The notes beneath the pieces were generated by a model. It was not told the origin of the DNA. It did not search any database and saw nothing but the letters and a program-made list of their open reading frames with translations. Below, one piece after another: positions 17,690 to 26,011 of a stretch of DNA of 64,000 nt. The position numbers and the translations under genes were made by a program. Where the stretch lies: assembly GCF_900099825.1 (NCBI RefSeq), contig NZ_LT629693.1, forward strand, positions 620,001-684,000, written 5' to 3'. The first letter of the stretch is position 1. Each line of letters starts with the position of its first letter. The stretch is from Bradyrhizobium ottawaense (GTDB taxonomy: Bacteria > Pseudomonadota > Alphaproteobacteria > Rhizobiales > Xanthobacteraceae).

Positions 17690-18505
17690 CTAGTGCGCCA
17701 TCAGCAGCGGTACAGGCGCTTCATGCATCAGGCTGTAGGTCACCCCGCCCAGCAGCCGCTCGCGCAGGCGATGATGGCTGTATCCGCCCATGACGATCAG
17801 ATCGGCCTTTCGTCGATCGGCCTCTGCCATCAATTTGGCCCCGACCTCGCTGGGGCGGCTCTTGATGCGATGAAGACCGGCATCAATGCCATGATGCCTG
17901 AGATGATTGACGGCGTCGATGCCCATCACGGCCTCTTCCTCGGTTGGTCGTTCGCCGATCGCGACCACGACCCAAACCTGTTTCGCCTTGTGCAGAAACG
18001 GCATCGCTTCGGCGAGCGCCCGGGCCGCTTCCCGGCTGCCATTCCAGGCGACAAGGATGCGGTCGAACGCGATCTTCGGTCGCTCCGCCTCGGGAACGAG
18101 AAAAACGTTCCGGCCCGATCCGAACAGTACGCCTTCGACGAGTCGTTCGGGATCCGTCGCGCCGTTCGGACGGAGCGCCACAAACGTGTCGGCCGAGCGC
18201 GCCTCACGGGCGGCAATATTGGCGACGTCGTCGGCGAGTGCATCGAACCGCCGGATCTCGACCACCCGATCAAGCATTTGCAGCCGCTTGGCCAGCGCCG
18301 CCTCCATCTCGTCACCCTCCTCGCGCGCCCACTTGACGATATTGGCGGTGACATCACCCTCGATCGGTCCGGGCAAGGGCAAGACGTTGAGATACAATCC
18401 GACAACCACCCGGCTCTCGAGCCGCCGGGCCATGTCGGCAACGGCCGCGAGCCGAATTTCGTCGGAAGCGCCGCCGTCCAGCCAGACCATCACATCCCAG
18501 ATCAT
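17690..18505 (-). CDS. Universal stress protein, copy B, 271 aa
   Basis: A two-domain USP. The N-terminal half starts [19 protein letters not shown] and contains [12 protein letters not shown]. The C-terminal half carries [19 protein letters not shown] and the nucleotide-loop pattern [17 protein letters not shown] ending APVPLLMAH. It probably binds ATP and acts in the cytoplasm during growth arrest or oxygen limitation. The ATG at 18505 has AGGAG just upstream; more distal starts would run through the DUF1931 remnant. Copy A at 7712 is dead, so this is the surviving copy of the duplicated unit. Confidence 0.9.
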   Translation of the reverse strand: MIWDVMVWLDGGASDEIRLAAVADMARRLESRVVVGLYLNVLPLPGPIEGDVTANIVKWAREEGDEMEAALAKRLQMLDRVVEIRRFDALADDVANIAAREARSADTFVALRPNGATDPERLVEGVLFGSGRNVFLVPEAERPKIAFDRILVAWNGSREAARALAEAMPFLHKAKQVWVVVAIGERPTEEEAVMGIDAVNHLRHHGIDAGLHRIKSRPSEVGAKLMAEADRRKADLIVMGGYSHHRLRERLLGGVTYSLMHEAPVPLLMAH

Positions 18506-18554
18506 CGCTATCTCCTGACACGACGACAGACGCCGCGATGTTTGGACCGCAGCG

Positions 18555-18675
18555 CTACATCGACAGATCGAAAATACGACATCGACGCCGGCGGAGATCC
18601 GGATAATCGTTCGAATTTCGCCGCGCTCATGACGCGGGTAGCGGGCGGTTTGTTCGATTGCACAGCAGCGGTCAT
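18555..18675 (-). pseudogene. Collapsed DUF1931 gene, copy B
   Basis: The first codons read [20 protein letters not shown] then FER, aligning with MIAAAESSKKN...MSVAKFER of intact DUF1931 at 9095. After one base is lost the DNA still aligns with the segment encoding RIAAGLDVD. It then jumps to RIFDLSM and a stop, matching the intact C-terminus RIFDLLM. About 360-380 bases between are missing. The box at 18722-18735 keeps the same spacing (53.5 bp) as in copy A. Confidence 0.75.
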
Positions 18676-18721
18676 GGCCAACTCCTTGGCATGATCTTGC
18701 CGCGCATGGCACGGACTCCCA

Positions 18722-18735
18722 TTGATACCCGTCAG
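18722..18735 (-). promoter_or_regulatory. FNR/FixK-type box upstream of DUF1931 remnant and USP copy B
   Basis: TTGATACCCGTCAG, in the duplicated divergent promoter; it probably now drives the USP gene. Confidence 0.7.
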
Positions 18736-18765
18736 ATTCTCTCGGTTTTCTCGGCGGGCTCAAAA

Positions 18766-18779
18766 TTGATCCTCGTCAC
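18766..18779 (+). promoter_or_regulatory. FNR/FixK-type box for DUF2188 copy B
   Basis: TTGATCCTCGTCAC, 61.5 bp from the start at 18834, equivalent to the box at 9191-9204. Confidence 0.65.
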
Positions 18780-18833
18780 GGCATCATCGTGATTCCTCCG
18801 ACTATCATTACGCATCCGCGTGGAGTCCGACCG

Positions 18834-19064
18834 ATGGCGGCCACCGCTATTCACGTTGTTCCCGACGATAATTTCGACGACTGGGTCGTGCGTAATGACA
18901 ATGGGCACGAGATCGGTCACTATCCAACCAGAGAGGAAGCCGAGCTGGCTGCGCATGCGACCGCGCGAGAACTGCAGACGAAGCTCATCGTTCATCTCCC
19001 CGACGGGAGAAGGAAGTGCGAGAGTTTTACCAAGGGGTGGCTGGCCAAATTGTTGGGCAGTTGA
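18834..19064 (+). CDS. DUF2188-type small protein, copy B, 76 aa
   Basis: MAATAIHVVPDDNFDDWVVR, then IGHYPTREEAELAAHATA, then KLIVHLPDGRRKCESFTKGW. It matches copy A (9258) along the full length and has the same size. The ATG at 18834 is chosen by this alignment; an upstream ATG at 18789 gives an unrelated extension. Both copies remain intact, unlike their USP and DUF1931 partners. Confidence 0.75.
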   Translation: MAATAIHVVPDDNFDDWVVRNDNGHEIGHYPTREEAELAAHATARELQTKLIVHLPDGRRKCESFTKGWLAKLLGS

Positions 19065-19088
19065 TCCGACGGCATCATCTAACGCCCG

Positions 19089-19541
19089 TCACACCTTGAC
19101 GCCGTCGACATGCTCACGGGCCCACGCCAGTAACTGGGGCAATGATACGGCGCCGGACTGGCGGGCGGTCTCCCTACCGTGATGCATCAGCATTAAGGTC
19201 GGTATGCTCTGGATGCCGTAGCACTGCAGCAGTTCCGGCACCGCATCGCTGTCCACCTTGATCAGCCGCACCTCGGGCTCGAGTTCCGCTGCTGCCTGTT
19301 CGAAGACCGGCGCCATCGCCTGGCAGGGACCACACCAGGCGGCCCAGAAGTCAACGAGCAGCGGGACGTCGCTGTGCCTCGCATGCTTATAGAAGCGAGA
19401 GGCATTGTCGAGCGTCGCCGGCCGCCCCTCGTAAAGCGGGCGATGGCACGACCCGCACTTGGCATGATCACGCAATCGCTCGCGCGGCAAGCGGTTGACG
19501 GAGTCGCAATGCGGGCAGACGACGTTCAGCGCACTGGTCAT
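19089..19541 (-). CDS. trxC: Thioredoxin 2 (TrxC)
   Basis: The 150-residue protein has the N-terminal zinc finger of TrxC (C9-C12 in CPHC and C29-C32 in CGSC) and the thioredoxin fold with WCGPC (C70, C73). The cis-Pro lies in IQSIPTLMLM. TrxC reduces protein disulfides in the cytoplasm, and its zinc site tunes activity under oxidative stress. It converges with DUF2188 copy B. A weaker palindrome at 19651-19664 lies 116 bp upstream. Confidence 0.93.
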   Translation of the reverse strand: MTSALNVVCPHCDSVNRLPRERLRDHAKCGSCHRPLYEGRPATLDNASRFYKHARHSDVPLLVDFWAAWCGPCQAMAPVFEQAAAELEPEVRLIKVDSDAVPELLQCYGIQSIPTLMLMHHGRETARQSGAVSLPQLLAWAREHVDGVKV

Positions 19542-19650
19542 GTGAACTCCCGGGCAGGCTCAGTCTCGCAGGATGACGCGCCGCGGCAGCGATCACCTTG
19601 ACTTGCGAAAACTTATCGGACCCGCGCGGAGAACAATTGTTGTCGCCGCC

Positions 19651-19664
19651 TTGACGGCCATCAT
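19651..19664. promoter_or_regulatory. FNR/FixK-type box, imperfect, between trxC and rhomboid gene
   Basis: TTGACGGCCATCAT, with one imperfect outer base. It is midway between two divergent starts (116.5 and 111.5 bp), so the target is unclear. Confidence 0.45.
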
Positions 19665-19768
19665 TGTTTCGGCACGGCGCCCATGCGCGAATTGACCAGT
19701 TCATCGTCCTGGCGACTGCGCGCGGGCCTCGCAGCCGCAATATGATCGCCCGGTCCGAAGAGACGCAG

Positions 19769-20509
19769 ATGATTCCGATCAGGAATGCTGTCCCATCCCG
19801 CTACCCGCCAGTGATCACCTGGATGCTGATCGCCGCCAATTGCCTCGTGTTCGTATTCCAGGACAGCCTCAGCCCCTCCGAACTCGTGCTGTTCGTGCGC
19901 CAATTTGCGCTCATCCCCGCGCTCTATTCCGATTTCCTTACGTCCGGGGAGACCGATCTGGCTGCCAGCGATTTCCTCCCCTTTTTCACGATGATGTTTC
20001 TGCATGGAGGCTGGCTCCATCTCATCCTGAATATGTGGACGCTGTGGCTGTTCGGCCCGAGCATCGAGGATCGGCTGGGCCATGGCCGCTATCTGGCGTT
20101 CTATCTCGCCTGCGGCCTCGCGGCTTCGTTGGCTCACGTCCTGTTCAACCCGGTCTCGATCGTACCCGCATTGGGCGCGTCCGGCGCAATCGCAGGCATT
20201 CTCGGATGCTTCATGCGCCTGTTTCCGCTGGCGCGGATCATCGTGATCGTCCTTATCCTGTTCATTCCGCTATTCGTCGAAGTCTACGCGTTTGTCTTCA
20301 TCGGTCTCTGGTTCCTGATTCAGCTGTTCCAGTCGACGATGGGACTGCTGCTGCCATCCTCCAGCGGAGACGTCGCGTGGTGGGCCCATGTTGGAGGATT
20401 CCTGGCGGGGTTCACGCTTGGCCCTCTCCTGGTCCGGTCCAGGCAGCGCTACCGCGTCTATTACCCGGACGAGGGTATGCTCGGCTTCGATACCAATGGG
20501 CGGATATGA
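19769..20509 (+). CDS. Rhomboid-family intramembrane serine protease, 246 aa
   Basis: Six or more membrane segments surround the rhomboid dyad: Ser138 in GASGAIAG and His207 in WAHVGGFLAG. The HGGWLHLILNMWTLWLFG segment is the conserved helix with the oxyanion-region His and Asn. It would cleave membrane proteins within the bilayer. The ATG at 19769 follows a GAAGAGA site and gives the usual short N-terminus; frames starting at 19664 or 19742 add unlikely basic residues. Confidence 0.88.
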   Translation: MIPIRNAVPSRYPPVITWMLIAANCLVFVFQDSLSPSELVLFVRQFALIPALYSDFLTSGETDLAASDFLPFFTMMFLHGGWLHLILNMWTLWLFGPSIEDRLGHGRYLAFYLACGLAASLAHVLFNPVSIVPALGASGAIAGILGCFMRLFPLARIIVIVLILFIPLFVEVYAFVFIGLWFLIQLFQSTMGLLLPSSSGDVAWWAHVGGFLAGFTLGPLLVRSRQRYRVYYPDEGMLGFDTNGRI

Positions 20510-20542
20510 GCGGGTGTGAGTGTCAAGCCATAGGAGGATCCC

Positions 20543-21406
20543 ATGTCGATCGGTGATATTGTCTGGCTCTTCTTCATATTCTCCGCGGTCCAGCCGATGC
20601 TGCGGCAGCAGATGCTCGAGGCCATGCGTATCCGCAAGATTTCGCAGCTCGAGCGCGAACGAAAATCGCGGGTGATCCTGTTGGTGCATCGGCAGGAGAC
20701 CATGCGGTTTCTCGGCTTTCCGATTGCCCGCTACATCGACATCAATGATTCCGAAGACGTTTTGCGTGCGATCCAGATGACCGACGCCGATGTGCCGCTC
20801 GACCTCGTTCTCCACACGCCGGGCGGTCTCGTCTTGGCCGCGCTGCAAATCGCGAAGGCTGTCCGTGAGCATAAGGGCAAGGTCACGGTCTTTGTGCCCC
20901 ACTACGCCATGTCAGGCGGTACGCTGATCGCGCTCGCCGCTGACGAAATCGTGATGTGCGAGCATTCCGTGCTGGGTCCGATCGACCCGCAGCTCGGTGA
21001 GTCACCGGCGGCTTCGCTCATCAAAGTGATCGCCGAGAAACCGATGGCGAAAATCGACGATCGGACGCTGATCATGGCCGATGTCGGACGCAAGGCAATT
21101 GCGCAAGTCAAGGAGGCCGCAACCGAACTCCTGACCCGCCGCCTGTCCGCGGAAAAGGCTAGCGCCCTCGCGGACAAACTCACCTCGGGTACATGGACGC
21201 ACGACTATCCGATCTGGGCCTCGGTCGGAAAATCGCTCGGCCTGTCGATCAGCACCGACATGCCGGATGACGTTCTTCAATTACTGAAGCTGTATCCGCA
21301 ACCGGTTCGCATGCAGGGCGGCGGCGGCGTGGAATACCTGCCGGTGGAGCGGCGATTGCCGGGAGGGTCCAAGGTGGATTCGTCGGGGTGGAATTCGGCT
21401 CGATGA
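20543..21406 (+). CDS. Membrane-anchored Clp-fold serine protease (SDH/DUF114-type)
   Basis: An N-terminal membrane segment (GDIVWLFFIFSAVQPML) is followed by a ClpP/SppA-like domain: LDLVLHTPGGLVLAALQIA, then HYAMSGGTLIALAADEI with the likely nucleophile Ser124, then GPIDPQLGE. These are the Ser-Asp-His Clp proteinases, often found in anaerobes and archaea. The start has an AGGAGG site. It lies 33 bases after the rhomboid gene, so two membrane proteases are probably co-expressed. Confidence 0.82.
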   Translation: MSIGDIVWLFFIFSAVQPMLRQQMLEAMRIRKISQLERERKSRVILLVHRQETMRFLGFPIARYIDINDSEDVLRAIQMTDADVPLDLVLHTPGGLVLAALQIAKAVREHKGKVTVFVPHYAMSGGTLIALAADEIVMCEHSVLGPIDPQLGESPAASLIKVIAEKPMAKIDDRTLIMADVGRKAIAQVKEAATELLTRRLSAEKASALADKLTSGTWTHDYPIWASVGKSLGLSISTDMPDDVLQLLKLYPQPVRMQGGGGVEYLPVERRLPGGSKVDSSGWNSAR

Positions 21407-21476
21407 CGCCGCAACATCGTCGCCCGCCCCCGACCTCCGCATGTTCACGGACCAGCCGATCTAAATCTGCGCCATC

Positions 21477-21490
21477 TTGACGGAGGTCAA
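21477..21490 (+). promoter_or_regulatory. FNR/FixK-type box, perfect
   Basis: TTGACGGAGGTCAA, 117.5 bp before the start at 21601, the longest spacing in the set. Confidence 0.7.
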
Positions 21491-21600
21491 CGCCGTCGGG
21501 GCCTGCAATGTCTATCAAGGCCGGATAGCCACGCGGTTGGCGCGATGTGTCGCCCCGGCAGCGCAATTGGTCTGAATCCTCAATCCATCAGGAGGCAAAC

Positions 21601-22011
21601 ATGAATCAACTCATTCGCGGAGGCGCCATCGTCGTTGCGATCCTTGGTACAAACGGCTTCGCCGCCGCCCAGCGGACCGGCTCCGCGCAACCCGAGTTAA
21701 CGGCAAATCAGCAACAGACCGTCAGCCAAGGGCTCGCAACATCGCCTTCACAACCTACACCGTCCGGCGAGCAAGCGCAGGTCGGCACGCATGTTCCGGA
21801 TTCCATGTCGCCGCAGGCGATGCCAAACAACGTCACCGATCAGGTTCCGGAGACGAAGAATCTCCTCTTCGTCAAGCTGCCGGACCGGATCCTGTTGATC
21901 GACCCCGACAACAAGCTGGTGACCCAGATCGTCATGGACGACAATTCGAGCACCACCGGCTCGAATACCGGCGGATCGAGCACCAATACTTCCGATCGGC
22001 CTTCGCGGTAG
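21601..22011 (+). CDS. Exported DUF1236-like protein, 136 aa
   Basis: A signal peptide (MNQLIRGGAIVVAILGTNGF then AAAQ) precedes a low-complexity Gln/Ser/Pro region. A conserved end LFVKLPDRILLIDPDNKLVT followed by QIV resembles the C-terminal motif of DUF1236. The last 20 residues are Ser/Thr/Gly-rich. It is probably periplasmic with unknown function. The ATG at 21601 has AGGAGG upstream. It is followed after 26 bases by a PRC-barrel gene. Confidence 0.65.
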   Translation: MNQLIRGGAIVVAILGTNGFAAAQRTGSAQPELTANQQQTVSQGLATSPSQPTPSGEQAQVGTHVPDSMSPQAMPNNVTDQVPETKNLLFVKLPDRILLIDPDNKLVTQIVMDDNSSTTGSNTGGSSTNTSDRPSR

Positions 22012-22037
22012 AAAATCGGATCGGGCAAGGTAATATC

Positions 22038-22433
22038 ATGAACAGGTTCCGCCTCTCGTGGTCAGCCGCGGTCGTTCTTACGATCGTCGCTCTCATTCCG
22101 TGGACGGATCGCGCCGCGGCACAGGAAGTCGCTCTGACGCCCCTGGAGGCGACCGAGGTCGCGAGAGGCTACCGCGCCGAAACCATCAAGCTGAAACCTG
22201 TCGTTAACGACAAGAACGAGACGATCGGGCGCATCAACGATTTCATCTTCGGCAAGGACGGCAACACCTATGCTATCCTCGCCGTCGGCGATTTCACCGG
22301 CCTTGGCGGCCACTTGATTGCGGTCCCTTTCCGCAACCTCAAGCTGGACGATCCATCCGGCTACGTCGTGCTGCCCGGAGCCAGCCGTAGCGCGCTCGAG
22401 AAACTGCCGGTCTTCGTCGGCAATAATCGATAG
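22038..22433 (+). CDS. Exported PRC-barrel domain protein, 131 aa
   Basis: An N-terminal signal peptide ends near DRAAAQ. The PRC-barrel domain follows: VVNDKNETIGRINDFIFGKD, then YAILAVGDFTGLGGHLIAVP, then VVLPGASRSALEKLPVF. PRC-barrels act as small binding or assembly modules. A close relative with the same KNExIGxIxD and LGLGG pattern is at 37654, also behind a FixK-type box. It is co-directional with the exported protein upstream. Confidence 0.8.
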   Translation: MNRFRLSWSAAVVLTIVALIPWTDRAAAQEVALTPLEATEVARGYRAETIKLKPVVNDKNETIGRINDFIFGKDGNTYAILAVGDFTGLGGHLIAVPFRNLKLDDPSGYVVLPGASRSALEKLPVFVGNNR

Positions 22434-22444
22434 CGCCGCCCACG

Positions 22445-22918
22445 TCAGGCCGCCTCGTCGCCTTCCCGGTCGCGGACACCGATCAGCCAGTAGATAAGGC
22501 CGAGCGCTAGGATCGCGGCTGCCAACGCCAGAATGTGCAGCGCATCGGTCTCCGTGAGGTCGAGGATGATGACCTTGCGGCAGATCGCCAGCAGCGCGAT
22601 CATCACGACCGATCGGATCTGGACCACGGTGTTGCGGCCCTCGGCCACCACCAGAAGCGATTTCTTGAATTCGAGCGCAATGATTACGGTGAGGATCATG
22701 CCGAACACGGCCTGGAACGCCGAGTAATCGGATGGGTCAAGGCCTCCCGAGAGAACCAAGCCGAACAATATCTTCAGCGTCAGGGTCCACAGCGCGGCCA
22801 CGACTATGACCACGATCAGCGCCGTGAGGAACATGACGACGAAGTGCTCGAAGCGCTGATAAAGCGACAACAGCCTGAATTTCTCCCTCGCCTCCCTAAA
22901 CTCCTGTTTGATCGACAT
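22445..22918 (-). CDS. PsiE-family membrane protein, 157 aa
   Basis: Four membrane helices (for example FLTALIVVIVVAALWTLTL and LHILALAAAILALGLIYWLI) with the conserved EFKKSLLVV and RKVIILDL segments match the phosphate-starvation-inducible PsiE family. The function is unknown. The ATG at 22918 has GGAGG upstream. It lies 26 bases after the exporter gene and is probably in the same operon. Confidence 0.78.
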   Translation of the reverse strand: MSIKQEFREAREKFRLLSLYQRFEHFVVMFLTALIVVIVVAALWTLTLKILFGLVLSGGLDPSDYSAFQAVFGMILTVIIALEFKKSLLVVAEGRNTVVQIRSVVMIALLAICRKVIILDLTETDALHILALAAAILALGLIYWLIGVRDREGDEAA

Positions 22919-22944
22919 CAGAGCCTCCGGTGCGGCGCGCGATC

Positions 22945-24489
22945 TCAAGCTTCTGCAAGAGTTCCCGCCTGACGTTCCTTGCCAGGCGGTCGGCGTGGCC
23001 GTTGTACCAGCAACACCAGGGGAATCGCCAGCAGCGATACGAACATCATCAGCTTGAAATTGTCGATGAACGCGACGGCTTCCGCCTGCGCGGTCACAAG
23101 CTGGGCAAGCGCGGCGCGCCCGTGAACGGTGGCAACACCGAGTTGCTGGGCATGGTCGCGTATCACCTGCCTGTAGACGGTCACATGCTCGACCAGCCCG
23201 GCCTGCGTGACGGCCGAATTGCGCACCAGCAGATAACCCATCATGGAGATGCCGATGCTCGCGCCGATATTGCGCATCAGGTTGAACAGCCCGGTTCCCT
23301 GCGTGCGCAGCGCCGGCGGTAGCGTGCCGAATGCCACAGTGCCCAGCGTCACGAAGACAAAGCCGATGCCGAAGCCTTGCAGCAGGCCGGTGCGGACCAG
23401 GGTGCCCTGCGACACATCCGGGGTGAAGCCGGTCATCAAATAGAGTGAGAATGCGGTTATGCCGAGTCCGGTGGCGATCAGAAGCCGCGCATCGACGAAG
23501 CGGATGAGCTGTCCGGCCAGCAGCATCGCGGCCATGGTGCCGACGCCGCGGGGGGCGAGAACGAGGCCCGCCGTCAGCACCGGATAGTTCATGAGCCTTT
23601 CGAGATAGGGCGTCAGCAATGACAGCGTCGCCAGCAGCACGACGCCGACGATGAAAATCAGCATGATTCCGATCACGTAATTCCGGTCGCTGAACAATGC
23701 GAGGTCGATGAAGGGATCGGACGCGGTCAGCGAGTGCACGGTGAAGAGGTAGAAGCCGAGCACGCACAACGCAGCCTCGAGCTGGATTTCGCGCGAGGCG
23801 AACCAGTCGAGCCGCTCGCCCCGGTCGAGCAAGAGCTGCAACGCGCCAATGCCGAGGCTCAACGACGCGAAGCCGAGCCAATCCAGTCGTCGGGTCAAGG
23901 GGCGATCGGCGCGCCGCCCGAGAAACAGAAAAATGCCGAACGCGCACAGCACGCCAAGCGGCAAGTTGACATAAAACACCCAGCGCCAGCTGTAGGAGTC
24001 CGTGAGCCAGCCACCGAGTGTCGGCCCGAGAATGGGCCCGAGCATCACGCCAAGCCCGAATACCGCCATCGCCTGGCCCTGCTGCTCCCGCGGATACGCG
24101 TCGAGCAGCACGGATTGCGACAGCGGCACCAGCGGCGCGCCAAAGATGCCCTGTAGCAGCCGGAACACCACCATTTGCGCCAGCGAAACCGCGGCCCCAC
24201 ACAGCATCGAAGTCACGATGAAGCCGATCACCGCTGTCAGGAACAACGGCTTGCGGCCAAACCTCGCTTCGAGCCAGCCGGTCGCCGGCGTGATGATCGC
24301 AGCCGCCACGATATAGGAGGTCAGCACCCAGTTGATCTGGTCGCTGGTCGCCGACAGGCTGCCTTGCATATAGGGCAGCGCGACGTTGGCAATCGTGGTG
24401 TCGAGCGCCTGCATCAGGGTCGCAAGCATCACGGTTGCCGTGACCATTCCCCGATTGATGACCCCGCTCGTGGCCGCATCGCCCGCCAT
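22945..24489 (-). CDS. EmrB-type MFS drug exporter (DHA2 family), 14 helices
   Basis: About 514 residues with the DHA2 hallmarks: LDTTIANVALPYMQGSL in helix 1, GWLEARFGRKPLFL in the first loop, GLGVMLGPILGPTLGGWLTD as motif C and WRWVFYVNLPLGVL after it. It is a proton-driven exporter working with the adaptor encoded upstream. The ATG at 24489 begins one base after the adaptor stop and has GGAG upstream. Likely substrates are hydrophobic toxins; the exact one is unknown. Confidence 0.9.
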   Translation of the reverse strand: MAGDAATSGVINRGMVTATVMLATLMQALDTTIANVALPYMQGSLSATSDQINWVLTSYIVAAAIITPATGWLEARFGRKPLFLTAVIGFIVTSMLCGAAVSLAQMVVFRLLQGIFGAPLVPLSQSVLLDAYPREQQGQAMAVFGLGVMLGPILGPTLGGWLTDSYSWRWVFYVNLPLGVLCAFGIFLFLGRRADRPLTRRLDWLGFASLSLGIGALQLLLDRGERLDWFASREIQLEAALCVLGFYLFTVHSLTASDPFIDLALFSDRNYVIGIMLIFIVGVVLLATLSLLTPYLERLMNYPVLTAGLVLAPRGVGTMAAMLLAGQLIRFVDARLLIATGLGITAFSLYLMTGFTPDVSQGTLVRTGLLQGFGIGFVFVTLGTVAFGTLPPALRTQGTGLFNLMRNIGASIGISMMGYLLVRNSAVTQAGLVEHVTVYRQVIRDHAQQLGVATVHGRAALAQLVTAQAEAVAFIDNFKLMMFVSLLAIPLVLLVQRPRRPPGKERQAGTLAEA

Positions 24490-24490
24490 T

Positions 24491-25684
24491 TCAGGCTCCA
24501 AAGATCGCGGTAAGGTCGCGCCACAGCTCTCGGAGCGAGCGCTGGTGGCCGGTATCGATCGAGACCTTGACGCTCATGCCGGCGCGCAAGGCGAGGTGCT
24601 CCGGGTTCTGACCGAAGGAAAGCCGAACCGGCACGCGCTGTACCACCTTGACCCAGTTGCCGGTGGCATTTTGCGGCGGCAACAGCGCAAACACCGAACC
24701 GCTCGCAGGGGCCACCGTCGTCACTTTGGCCGCGAGCGGAGCATCCGGATAGGCGTCGACGACGACGCGCGCGTGATTGCCTTGCCTCACATAGGTCAAC
24801 TCGGTCTCCTTGATATTGGCCTCGATGTAGAGATTGCTAGCCGAGACCAGCGGAAAGGCGGATTGGCCGGCATTCAGAAACACCCCGACTGCGATGCTTT
24901 CAACATTGTTCGGGACACCGTCGAACGGCGCGACGATGGCGGTGAGCCGCAGATTACGTGCCGCGAGATCGACCGCCGCCTGCGCCTGCTTCACCGCAGA
25001 TTGCTGATCGACCGGCAAATCCGGATTGCCGCCGAGCTGCGCGAGCGCCGCCGCGGCCTCCCGCTCCAGACTCGCAAGATTGGCCTTCGCGGCCTGAAAG
25101 TCGCGGATCGCAGCATCGAGCGTGGCCCGCGGCGCGGCGCCAGTATCAAAAAGGTGCTGTTGGCGCTCGAAATTGGTTTGCGTGTAGTCGACCGTCGCCT
25201 TGGCCTCATCGATCTGCTTTTGACGGGCGCGATAGGTCTCGATCAGGGTGTGGGCCTGATCGCGCGCAATGCCGAGCTGGGCCTGGGCGTTGGCGAGCGC
25301 GATCCGGTAAGGCTCGGGGTCGAGGTTGAACAGCGGAGCATCCTTGCTGACCTCTGTGTTCGACTTCGCTGCGATGCTGACGACCTGGCCCGCGACCTGC
25401 GGGCTGATCGAGGCACTCACAGTCTGCATATAGGCATCTTCCTCCGACACGTAGCGGCCGGTCGCCAGATAAAGGCCGATTGCGCCAACGACCAGGACAA
25501 CTGGACCCATGATCAGGAGCGGCCGTCGCCAGCGGCCCGGTGACGCGGCCGGCGGACTTTGCTCACCGGATGCCTGCGTCGAACCGGAAGTTTCCCGATT
25601 CTCCTGAGGCGAACGCCGGGAGGCTAGGCGTGCGGTGCCCGGTTCGCCGGATTGCGAAATCATATCGAGGCTGCCATCTGCCAT
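24491..25684 (-). CDS. EmrA/HlyD-type membrane fusion protein
   Basis: A single membrane anchor (LLIMGPVVLVVGAIGLYLA) follows a polar 50-residue N-terminus. Then come the biotinyl-lipoyl-like half motif VSASISPQVAGQVVSI, a long coiled coil with QTNFERQQHLFDTGAAPRAT, and the second half with APFDGVPNNVESIAVGVFL. It bridges the exporter to an outer-membrane channel. The box at 25746-25759 is 68.5 bp from the start, so the whole efflux operon is predicted to be under FixK/FNR control. Confidence 0.9.
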   Translation of the reverse strand: MADGSLDMISQSGEPGTARLASRRSPQENRETSGSTQASGEQSPPAASPGRWRRPLLIMGPVVLVVGAIGLYLATGRYVSEEDAYMQTVSASISPQVAGQVVSIAAKSNTEVSKDAPLFNLDPEPYRIALANAQAQLGIARDQAHTLIETYRARQKQIDEAKATVDYTQTNFERQQHLFDTGAAPRATLDAAIRDFQAAKANLASLEREAAAALAQLGGNPDLPVDQQSAVKQAQAAVDLAARNLRLTAIVAPFDGVPNNVESIAVGVFLNAGQSAFPLVSASNLYIEANIKETELTYVRQGNHARVVVDAYPDAPLAAKVTTVAPASGSVFALLPPQNATGNWVKVVQRVPVRLSFGQNPEHLALRAGMSVKVSIDTGHQRSLRELWRDLTAIFGA

Positions 25685-25745
25685 TGCGCGATGCCTCCGC
25701 CATCCTGGTTCCCGTTAATGGTGCATCAAGCGAACGATCGACACC

Positions 25746-25759
25746 TTGATGGGTATCAG
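25746..25759 (-). promoter_or_regulatory. FNR/FixK-type box for the efflux operon
   Basis: TTGATGGGTATCAG, one mismatch from a perfect repeat, 68.5 bp from the adaptor start. Confidence 0.7.
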
Positions 25760-25823
25760 TGTTCCTTTGGCCCAGCGCATCGACGACACGTCCGGCGCGC
25801 CTTGCAAATGCCGCGAGTGTAAA

Positions 25824-25837
25824 TTGAGCGCCGTCAA
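25824..25837 (+). promoter_or_regulatory. FNR/FixK-type box for a predicted small RNA
   Basis: TTGAGCGCCGTCAA. Its centre (25830.5) is exactly 41.5 bp before 25872, the first base of a perfect hairpin; no protein start fits. Confidence 0.6.
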
Positions 25838-25871
25838 TGCATGGGGTTTTTCGAAATGCGAGATAGAGCCT

Positions 25872-25955
25872 GCGACATCCTCATGTCGCTCCCCTCCCGG
25901 GGCGTTTCCTCCCTAGACTTGGACCGCCGGCGAAAGCCGCGCGGTCCTTTCTTTT
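25872..25955 (+). ncRNA. Predicted FixK-controlled small RNA, about 84 nt
   Basis: Three structured parts follow one another. GCGACAT (25872-25878) and ATGTCGC (25883-25889) form a perfect seven-pair stem closing a CCTC loop. CCCC-TCCC-GGGG (25891-25902) forms a second short stem with a C/U-rich loop. An unpaired CCTCCCT (25908-25914) follows, then the terminator. C/U-rich loops complementary to ribosome-binding sites are typical of alphaproteobacterial riboregulators. No plausible protein is encoded on this strand, yet a plus-strand terminator exists, so a short plus transcript is the simplest explanation. Expression is not shown. Confidence 0.6.
25921..25955 (+). terminator. Rho-independent terminator
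   Basis: GGACCGC (25921-25927) pairs with GCGGTCC (25941-25947), and an inner CGGC-GAAA-GCCG stem-loop extends it. TTTCTTTT follows directly. It is oriented for plus-strand transcription, and the flanking genes are both on the minus strand. Confidence 0.8.
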
Positions 25956-26011
25956 GCAGACGTATCCGGACTGCGGATGTGTGGAGCGGCAGGACCCGGG
26001 CGCACCAGCCG

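Noticed and set aside
24386..25543. 385-codon plus-strand frame opposite the efflux adaptor
   Set aside because: It is antisense to the adaptor and composed of Arg/Asp/His-rich shadow sequence.
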